Origin: Methanosalsum zhilinae DSM 4017
GTDB taxonomy: Archaea > Halobacteriota > Methanosarcinia > Methanosarcinales > Methanosarcinaceae
Assembly (NCBI RefSeq): GCF_000217995.1
Contig: NC_015676.1
Span: 1,409,708 to 1,473,707, forward strand
Direction of reading: 5' to 3'
Length of the DNA: 64,000 nucleotides
This document shows, piece by piece, positions 58,172 through 64,000 of this stretch; positions within the stretch are counted from its first letter, which is position 1, and the number at the start of each line of letters is the position of its first letter. Position numbers and translations under genes: made by a program. A model generated the notes under the pieces. That model ran no database searches. It had not been told where the DNA came from and saw nothing but the letters and a program-made list of their open reading frames with translations.

Positions 58172-58456
58172 TTATTCCATATATCCACTAAACTCATCTA
58201 CAGGTATAGCAGTGTAAGTTTGAGTTCTTATACTTCCACGGGATGCAAGTTCAACCATAGCTCTGGAAATTGCAGTTTCATCCTTTGCTTCCACAATATT
58301 GAGAAAATCAAAATTACCAAGTATAAAGAACTGTTCCAGGACTTCCACACCCATTTATTTTAATTCTTCATTAACTTCTTTGATTCTCTTTGGATTTTTC
58401 TTTAATGTTTCTGCCCCTTCATCGGTCAGTCTGGAAATTATCACATATTTTGTCAT
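58172..58456 (-). pseudogene. GYD-domain protein interrupted by an in-frame TAA
   Basis: ATG 58456 behind GGGAGG reads MTKYVIISRLTDEGAETLKK, IKEVNEELK, then TAA at 58357..58355, then ATG and MGVEVLEQFFILGNFDFLNI, AISRAMVELASRGSIRTQTY in the same frame. Together these are one complete GYD domain of about 95 residues (typical end G-R-T-T-TAIPVDEF). So a single nonsense change splits it; the TAAATG arrangement could allow reinitiation and two half-domain peptides. A pyrrolysine explanation fails because the stop is UAA. Confidence 0.7.
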
Positions 58457-58575
58457 ATTATCTGCCTCCCTATCCCCGTTAACTTATGTATAAATTTAAA
58501 TCTTGTCTATTAAGATATATATTTTACTGCATAATCCAGTATTTTCGAAGCTAAATCAATCAATAAATAAATATT

Positions 58576-59388
58576 TCAGCAGCTATCCGGATCACACAGG
58601 TATTGTCTAATTTTCTTCAGCACTTCTTCAAATACATAATTATCAGGAATCAGGTCCACCTGGATATTGTATTTGTTCAGAGTTCTGGCAGTAGGTTCAC
58701 CTATTGCTGCAACTACTGAACTGTTAAGAGAAGAGATTATTTTGTCTGTTAGACCCAGTGATTCTGCAAGCTTGAAAAAGCTGTGTACCATCATGGAGCT
58801 TGTAAAAGCAAAAGCTGAAATCTGGCCATTTACTGCTGACTCTATCAGCTCTTTTTGATCTTCGCCAGCCAGCATACGAAGAGTATATACATGGGTCTCA
58901 AAGACCTCTGCACCACAATCTTTCAGACCTGATACAAGTTCAGGTGCACCATAAGAACTTCTGGGAATTTCAATGACCCTGTTCTTCACTGAGGAGCATA
59001 GGTGTTTTACCATCCCCTGGGAACTGTAAACATCGGGTACCGAATATGTCCGTATTTTATATTTCTCAAGTTCCCGGCGTGTATTAGGACCAATTGCCAC
59101 AACTTTTGTAGTATTGAGGGCATCTATAAACTCCTGCTTCCTGGATTGGGCCAGTTTCTTAAGTGTAAATACAATTCCATTTGCACTTGTAAATATAACA
59201 TAATCTGACTTTTTTTCAAGTACACGTTCTATGAAAGGATCAAATCCTTCATCTGTATTATCCACAAGCTCAACAAATGGAACTGCCAGAGGATCAAAAC
59301 CCATTGATCTGGCAAGTCTGGAAGATTCATCCAGATATCTTTCAGGTCTCATAATAGCAAGAACTGGACTGTCATTTTCTTTATTCAT
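58576..59388 (-). CDS. hemD: Uroporphyrinogen-III synthase
   Basis: 270 residues from ATG 59388, placed 9 bases after GGTGGAG; an upstream start lies on that site. The two-domain HemD fold shows in SSRLARSMGFDPLAVPFVEL, DYVIFTSANGIVFTLKKLAQ, VVAIGPNTRRELEKY, AFTSSMMVHSFFKLAESLG and VVAIGEPTARTLNKY. It closes the hydroxymethylbilane ring to uroporphyrinogen III, the last common precursor of siroheme, cobalamin and coenzyme F430. CobA, the next enzyme, is encoded 45 bases upstream in the same operon. Confidence 0.93.
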   Translation of the reverse strand: MNKENDSPVLAIMRPERYLDESSRLARSMGFDPLAVPFVELVDNTDEGFDPFIERVLEKKSDYVIFTSANGIVFTLKKLAQSRKQEFIDALNTTKVVAIGPNTRRELEKYKIRTYSVPDVYSSQGMVKHLCSSVKNRVIEIPRSSYGAPELVSGLKDCGAEVFETHVYTLRMLAGEDQKELIESAVNGQISAFAFTSSMMVHSFFKLAESLGLTDKIISSLNSSVVAAIGEPTARTLNKYNIQVDLIPDNYVFEEVLKKIRQYLCDPDSC

Positions 59389-59433
59389 TGAAAATCTCCA
59401 CCTCATTTCCGGATTACCCAGTAAACTATGTAA

Positions 59434-60198
59434 TCAACAATGGTCTATGCAACCAAGTATTTTGTTTATTTCAACAACATTTCCCACTACAGTGATAGCA
59501 GGAGCTTTTACTCCTCTTTCTCTGGAAATGTTTACAATATTTTCCAGGTTTCCAGTAGTCAAACGCTGATCCGGACGTGTACCTCGTTCAATGATTGCAA
59601 CAGGTGTTGAAGGGTTCTTGCCATATTTTAGAAGCTGTTTGACATTCTTTTCAAGCATCTTGACACCCATCAGTATCACAATTGTACCTTCAAAACCTGC
59701 CAGATATTTCCAGTCAAGAGCAGATTCTTCTTTAGTAGGATCTTCATGTCCTGTCATAAATAATACCATGGATGCATAATTACGGTGTGTAAGGGGTATG
59801 CCTGCATATGCAGGTACAGCAATCGCAGAAGTAATCCCTGGAACAGTTTCAAATTCAATACCTGCATTTACAAGTTCCTCTGCCTCCTCGCCACCCCTGC
59901 CGAAAATATAAGGGTCGCCCCCTTTTAGCCTTACAACCATATTACCTTCTTTTGCTTTTTTAATTATGAGCTGGTTGATCTCTGTCTGAGACAGGCGATG
60001 ATTGCCGGCGTATTTTCCTGCATCGATCTTTTCGGCCCCTTGTGGAAGGGAAGCGATAATTGCCTCTCCAGGAAGCTGATCATAAATAACAACATCTGCA
60101 GAGTCAATCAATCTTCTAGCCTTTATTGTAAGAAGTTCCGGATCTCCAGGGCCGGATCCTACCAGATAAACTTTACCTTTTTTTTCCATGATACTCAT
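59434..60198 (-). CDS. cobA: Uroporphyrinogen-III C-methyltransferase
   Basis: 254 residues with AGAAGGAATT upstream. Family motifs: [19 protein letters not shown] at the start, [20 protein letters not shown] near residue 85, and [24 protein letters not shown] near 115. It methylates C2 and C7 to give precorrin-2. It precedes hemD in one operon. The hemA/B/C/L genes lie outside the window. From 60199 to 60632 no gene is seen. Confidence 0.96.
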   Translation of the reverse strand: MSIMEKKGKVYLVGSGPGDPELLTIKARRLIDSADVVIYDQLPGEAIIASLPQGAEKIDAGKYAGNHRLSQTEINQLIIKKAKEGNMVVRLKGGDPYIFGRGGEEAEELVNAGIEFETVPGITSAIAVPAYAGIPLTHRNYASMVLFMTGHEDPTKEESALDWKYLAGFEGTIVILMGVKMLEKNVKQLLKYGKNPSTPVAIIERGTRPDQRLTTGNLENIVNISRERGVKAPAITVVGNVVEINKILGCIDHC

Positions 60199-60632
60199 AA
60201 TTCCTTCTGTTTTTTTGTATAATGCAATATACCCTATTAAAATAAGTGGTTTCCTATCCTCTCTGATATTATAGATTCACACACCGGTTCAATATATCCA
60301 AAAATCTTTACCTTTCAGGATAATATCTGTGATCTTAAAAAATTGGTTTAAATCATTTAACTGTATATGATGAAGTGCCAATACTTCCGGATATTTTGTT
60401 TATTCTTTCAGTAGAATTAACAAAATCCGGACATCTTTCCATTAAATAATTAAAGACGAATTATAGATAATAATTTTGTTCTTCTCAGGAAAGGATTTAT
60501 ATTATCTCACCAATTTCTTATTACATCTATAATCTGTTTTCTGAATGGGAGTAGAGAACGCAGATTTAAAACATCATAAATTGACTATTATCAATTAGAC
60601 CAAGGTTACATTTAAGTTAAGGGGTTTTGAAT

Positions 60633-61868
60633 ATGGATTTTTTACAGGAAGAGATTACCACAATCCACGATTTTTGCTTTGATACTGATAAGATCGATCA
60701 GAAAATGAATGATCTAACACTTACAAGACCGGTTGTCCTCATAGTTCCAATACTATATAGTGAAATAAAAAATGAGCCATTGCACAATATTGTCGACCAG
60801 TTGAACAAATGCAGTTATATCAAACGAGTCATCATACCACTGGCAGCCGATAATTGGGAGGAATATTTTGAAGTTCTTGAATTTTTTGAATTCCTAAAAG
60901 TCCCTCATATGGTTATATGGTGTAATGGTCCAAGGGTTGAAAATATCCTTAAAAATATGAAAGAAAAAGCACTGGATATAACTTCATTCAAGGGTAAGGG
61001 CAAGGATGTATGGATTGCAATTGGTGTTGCAAGTCTCAACAGCTATGCAATAGCACTCCACGATGCAGACATTGTCAATTATACAAAAGATTTTCCTTCA
61101 AAGTTGCTGTACCCTATAGTTAACCCTGAGATGGACTTTTTTTTCAATAAAGGATATTACGCCAGAATAGACCCTGAGAATAAGATAATGTATGGCCGGG
61201 TTTATCGCCTTTTTGTGCGTCCTTTGATAGAGGCCCTTAGGATTGAAGTGGGATATCAGTCTGAGTTGCTTCAGTATATGCAGGCATTTAGATATCTTCT
61301 CTCAGGAGAATTTGCAATGACGACCGATATGGCGCTCAACATTAGAATTCCGGGAGATTGGGGGCTGGAAGTTGGAATTCTTGCAGAAATGTACAGAAAC
61401 GCCACCCTTAAAAGAATATGTCAGATAGACCTTGGTTTTTATGAGCACAAGCATCAGCCTCTTGGAAAGAGTAAGGAGGAAGGACTTCGTAAAATGTCCA
61501 GAGATATTCTCACAACCCTTTTAAGGGTAGTCAGTGAAACAACAAGTGCAAGCAGTCAGGAAGTTTCCATTCCATTTCTGCATAGTGTCAGGATCAAATA
61601 TAAAAGGATGGCACAGGATCTTATAAGGCAGTACAACACTGACGCTCTCTGCAATGGGATAAATTACAACAGACATATGGAAGAGAGATATGTAGATGTA
61701 TTTGCTGAAATAATTATGAAGGGAGGGGAAGAGTACCTGGACGATCCGGTAGATGTACTGATGCCCGACTGGAAAAGGGCGCTTTCAGCCATGCCTGACC
61801 TCAGGACAAGGATTCAGGAAGCAGCTCTGGCTGATGCAGCAGAATATGAAAAATCATCTGCTGAATGA
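60633..61868 (+). CDS. gpgS: Glucosyl-3-phosphoglycerate synthase
   Basis: 411 residues from ATG 60633 behind AGGGG. Family features: VLIVPILYSEIKNEPLHNIV near residue 33, GKGKDVWIAIGVASLNSYAI near 120, and ALHDADIVNYTKDF with the metal-binding D-x-D near 145, then FVRPLIEALR, GEFAMTTDMALNIRIPGDWG and HKHQPLGKSKEEGLRKMS. GpgS joins glucose from NDP-glucose to 3-phosphoglycerate, the first step to the solute glucosylglycerate, known from Methanococcoides burtonii. The phosphatase GpgP would be elsewhere; the HAD gene at 55419 is a possible but unproven candidate. Confidence 0.9.
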   Translation: MDFLQEEITTIHDFCFDTDKIDQKMNDLTLTRPVVLIVPILYSEIKNEPLHNIVDQLNKCSYIKRVIIPLAADNWEEYFEVLEFFEFLKVPHMVIWCNGPRVENILKNMKEKALDITSFKGKGKDVWIAIGVASLNSYAIALHDADIVNYTKDFPSKLLYPIVNPEMDFFFNKGYYARIDPENKIMYGRVYRLFVRPLIEALRIEVGYQSELLQYMQAFRYLLSGEFAMTTDMALNIRIPGDWGLEVGILAEMYRNATLKRICQIDLGFYEHKHQPLGKSKEEGLRKMSRDILTTLLRVVSETTSASSQEVSIPFLHSVRIKYKRMAQDLIRQYNTDALCNGINYNRHMEERYVDVFAEIIMKGGEEYLDDPVDVLMPDWKRALSAMPDLRTRIQEAALADAAEYEKSSAE

Positions 61869-62074
61869 ATTAAGACAGTCCCTCCACCCACCATTTCATA
61901 GCAATGAACTAAATATATGATCCGTGTTTTAGTGATCAATTTTTTCAGATATAATAATAATTCAAAGCCATATATCTGATAGAAATACACCATTATTATT
62001 AAATCCAGAAAAATATTTTGCATATAGTGGAGGTAATGGAAAAGCCGGGATAATTAAATGAATGTATCCACAGC

Positions 62075-62473
62075 TTATTCATTTTCCAGTATATATATTA
62101 ACATATCCTCATTGATCTTGGTCTCCCGTGAGAGTTTCTCAATAATCTGTGAGTCAGATTTTCCTTCATCCCGAAGAGCATTTATTTTCTCTTTTATTGT
62201 AGGAGATACTGTGTAGTATTCATTTATGTCTTTTCGGTGACCCCATACATCCCCTTCAATCAGTCTGATCCCCTGCATTTCAAGAAACATTTCAATTGAT
62301 TTGGATACGGTCCTTCTGTAAGATCCGGGTAACTGAATAACTTCAACATCAGGACATCTTTGCACAAGTGTAAAAATATCTTTATTGGATGGCCTGAATG
62401 CAAGGTGTATAACTTTCTCTCCAGGATTGAGTTCCTGAATTTCATTTCTTGAACTAACCACTCTTATTTTCAT
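62075..62473 (-). CDS. DUF1699 family protein
   Basis: 132 residues from ATG 62473 behind GGGGGT; an upstream start at 62506 is weaker. VIHLAFRPSNKDIF, QLPGSYRRTVSKSIEMFLEMQ and EGDVWGHRKDINEYYTV are the signature of this methanogen family. It has no known function; the C-terminal part is a small helical, charged region. Monocistronic. Confidence 0.85.
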   Translation of the reverse strand: MKIRVVSSRNEIQELNPGEKVIHLAFRPSNKDIFTLVQRCPDVEVIQLPGSYRRTVSKSIEMFLEMQGIRLIEGDVWGHRKDINEYYTVSPTIKEKINALRDEGKSDSQIIEKLSRETKINEDMLIYILENE

Positions 62474-62572
62474 ATAATACCCCCATAGAGTCAACCCTGA
62501 CTCCACTTATTAAAGTATTGTATGTGTCCACCTATTAAATAATTATCTATTGAAGAAATAAAAATAAAAAAA

Positions 62573-63853
62573 TCAGTGATCAAATCTTAATCTCACGGCA
62601 TCAGCATGGGAATATAATCCTTCTTCTTCTGCAATTGAAATAATTGGATCACAGATATTTTCCAGCCCCTTTTTAGTGATCTTCTGGATTGTTAAATATT
62701 TTATAAAATGATTGATATTAAGACCTGAGTAGATCTTTGCATATCCAGCAGTTGGAAGTACGTGATTGGTTCCAGATGCATAGTCTCCGGCAGATACAGG
62801 TGCATAACTGCCAACAAAAATCGATCCTGCATTCTCAATGCCCTCCAGGACACTTTCAGGATCTGAAACCACAATTTCCAGATGCTCTGGTGCAAACCTG
62901 TTGGAGAATTCAATGCATGACTGGACAGTATCAGTGATCAGAATCGCAGAATTCTCCAGTGATTTATCTATTATCTCATGTCTTTTTGCAGCAGCAGATT
63001 GCCTAATTACTTCATCTTTGACCTCTTTTGCAAGTATATCAGATGTTGTAATCAGAACAGAGACGGCTTGTGGATCATGTTCTGACTGTGCAACAATGTC
63101 TGAAGCTACCATTCTTGCATCTGCTGATTCATCTGCAATGATCAACACTTCACTGGGGCCTGCAGGAAAATCTATTTCCGCTTTATCCCTTACAAGCATT
63201 TTAGCTGTAGTAACATATACATTCCCAGGGCCAACGATCTTATCAACTTTTTTGATGGTCTCAGTACCATAAGCCATTGCTCCAATTGCTTGCACTCCAC
63301 CAACCCTGTATACATGATCGGCACCTGCGATCTTTGCAGCAGCAAGTGTCAGAGGGTTGATAGTGCCGTCAGCTCCTGGTGGAGTACACATGATCACATT
63401 TTTCACACCAGCGACTTTTGCAGGAATTATAGTCATCAGCGCAGTCGATGGATAGGAGGCTCTGCCACCGGGAACGTACGCACCAACATTTTCAAGAGGA
63501 CTAAATTTCTGCCCCAGCTCTACACCAGGTTCAATTTCAATAAACCACAATTTTTCAGGTAATTGTGCAAAATGGAATTTCCTTATGTTCTCTGCTGCTT
63601 TTTTGAGATTACGGATCAGTTTCTCATCGATCTTGTGAAAGGCGTTTTCTATCTCCTCGGGACTTATTTCGAACTGTTCAATCTCTGCACCATCGAACTT
63701 CTTTGTATAAAAATTAAGGGCAGAGTCACCCCTGTTTCTAATATCAGTCAGTATCGGTTCTACCTGGCTCTTAACTTCTGTCAGTTCACCGCCGCGATTA
63801 AGCAGGCTATCTATCTCCTCCTCACTGATATCCTGGAGTTTATTGTATAGCAT
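62573..63853 (-). CDS. hisD: Histidinol dehydrogenase
   Basis: 426 residues from ATG 63853 (the ATG at 63862 overlaps the AAGGA site). Motifs: [23 protein letters not shown] near residue 128, the [14 protein letters not shown] segment near 210, [14 protein letters not shown] near 240, the AQSEHDPQA zinc/catalytic region near 260 and NRFAPEHLE near 325. HisD oxidises L-histidinol to histidine with NAD+, the last two steps of the pathway. It is a lone gene here, separate from other his genes, as is common in archaea. Confidence 0.97.
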   Translation of the reverse strand: MLYNKLQDISEEEIDSLLNRGGELTEVKSQVEPILTDIRNRGDSALNFYTKKFDGAEIEQFEISPEEIENAFHKIDEKLIRNLKKAAENIRKFHFAQLPEKLWFIEIEPGVELGQKFSPLENVGAYVPGGRASYPSTALMTIIPAKVAGVKNVIMCTPPGADGTINPLTLAAAKIAGADHVYRVGGVQAIGAMAYGTETIKKVDKIVGPGNVYVTTAKMLVRDKAEIDFPAGPSEVLIIADESADARMVASDIVAQSEHDPQAVSVLITTSDILAKEVKDEVIRQSAAAKRHEIIDKSLENSAILITDTVQSCIEFSNRFAPEHLEIVVSDPESVLEGIENAGSIFVGSYAPVSAGDYASGTNHVLPTAGYAKIYSGLNINHFIKYLTIQKITKKGLENICDPIISIAEEEGLYSHADAVRLRFDH

Positions 63854-63912
63854 TGAGATCATTCCTTAAAAAATATATAGCGTTTAGTATTATCATTTAT
63901 TATATGATTATA

Positions 63913-64000
63913 TTATGTAAAGTCACTTATTGTTTTTTGTGAACTTTCAGGCTCCGGTACTGTATCTGAGTCTTTCTCTTTTATTTCACTTATATCAACA
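63913..64000 (-). CDS. C-terminus of an unidentified gene with PCNA-binding-like end
   Basis: The open frame enters from the right edge and stops at 63913. The last 29 residues read VDISEIKEKDSDTVPEPESS and then QKTISDFT. Q-x2-I-x2-F at an extreme C-terminus is a PIP-box-like motif, as found on archaeal replication factor C large subunit and other PCNA clients, after an acidic linker. Which protein it is cannot be told from this window. Confidence 0.45.
   Translation of the reverse strand, partial: VDISEIKEKDSDTVPEPESSQKTISDFT

Noticed and set aside
58355-58357. Stop readthrough by pyrrolysine in the GYD gene
   Set aside because: Pyrrolysine is read at UAG; this codon is UAA, and the product has no catalytic need for it.

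Overview
The window looks like chromosomal DNA of a methylotrophic methanogenic archaeon of the Methanosarcinaceae, possibly near Methanococcoides, Methanolobus or Methanohalophilus. Seen: AT-rich DNA with archaeal TATA boxes, methenyl-H4MPT cyclohydrolase (Mch), an MsvR-type V4R regulator, methanogen-only families (DUF1699, DUF2110, DUF1724), an archaellin, archaeal tRNA enzymes (Trm1, Taw2) and glucosyl-3-phosphoglycerate synthase. The genus is inference. I saw no rRNA, tRNA or CRISPR array.

Region 1 (1-17.8 kb) is a defence island of two divergent operons. Leftwards runs a BREX type 3-like operon: brxF (frameshifted), brxC, pglXI, a RecD-like helicase fused to a PD-(D/E)XK nuclease, and a second pglXI that leaves the window. 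Rightwards, behind a clear TATA box, runs a DNA methyltransferase, a NurA-type nuclease (frameshifted at its start), a HerA-type ATPase and a small zinc-ribbon gene (also frameshifted). The methyltransferase-NurA-HerA cassette and the BREX operon with a nuclease-helicase between two methyltransferase copies are the most interesting systems here.

Region 2 (17.8-44 kb) is a plastic accessory zone rich in repeats and remnants: terminal-repeat-like GGCTCTGTAGAAATCC elements, two broken IS5-like transposases, a TnpB tail, two orphan IS200/IS605-type right-end hairpins, and fragments of a Cas1, an Xre regulator and two toxin genes. Among these sit apparently live genes: a PAS/GAF histidine kinase, an FAD-linked oxidase, an AI-2E-type transporter, two near-identical LiaF-like membrane proteins, surface proteins (cupredoxin-PKD with a PGF-CTERM-like tail; GLUG repeats), DUF1724 regulators including one fused to a transposase N-terminus, an isolated archaellin behind a duplicated 60-bp leader, and a ferredoxin lacking one cluster cysteine.

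Region 3 (44-64 kb) is mostly ordinary core genome: membrane proteins, a phosphoesterase, Trm1, regulators, DUF2110, MsvR, Taw2, Mch, a QueG-like iron-sulfur protein, CbiM, HAD phosphatase, MFS exporter, universal stress protein, a GYD protein broken by a stop codon, HemD and CobA (siroheme, cobalamin and F430 precursors), GpgS (osmolyte), DUF1699 and HisD, ending in the tail of a gene with a PCNA-binding-like C-terminus. Several single-base frameshifts across the window suggest either gene decay or draft-quality sequence; raw reads are needed to tell.
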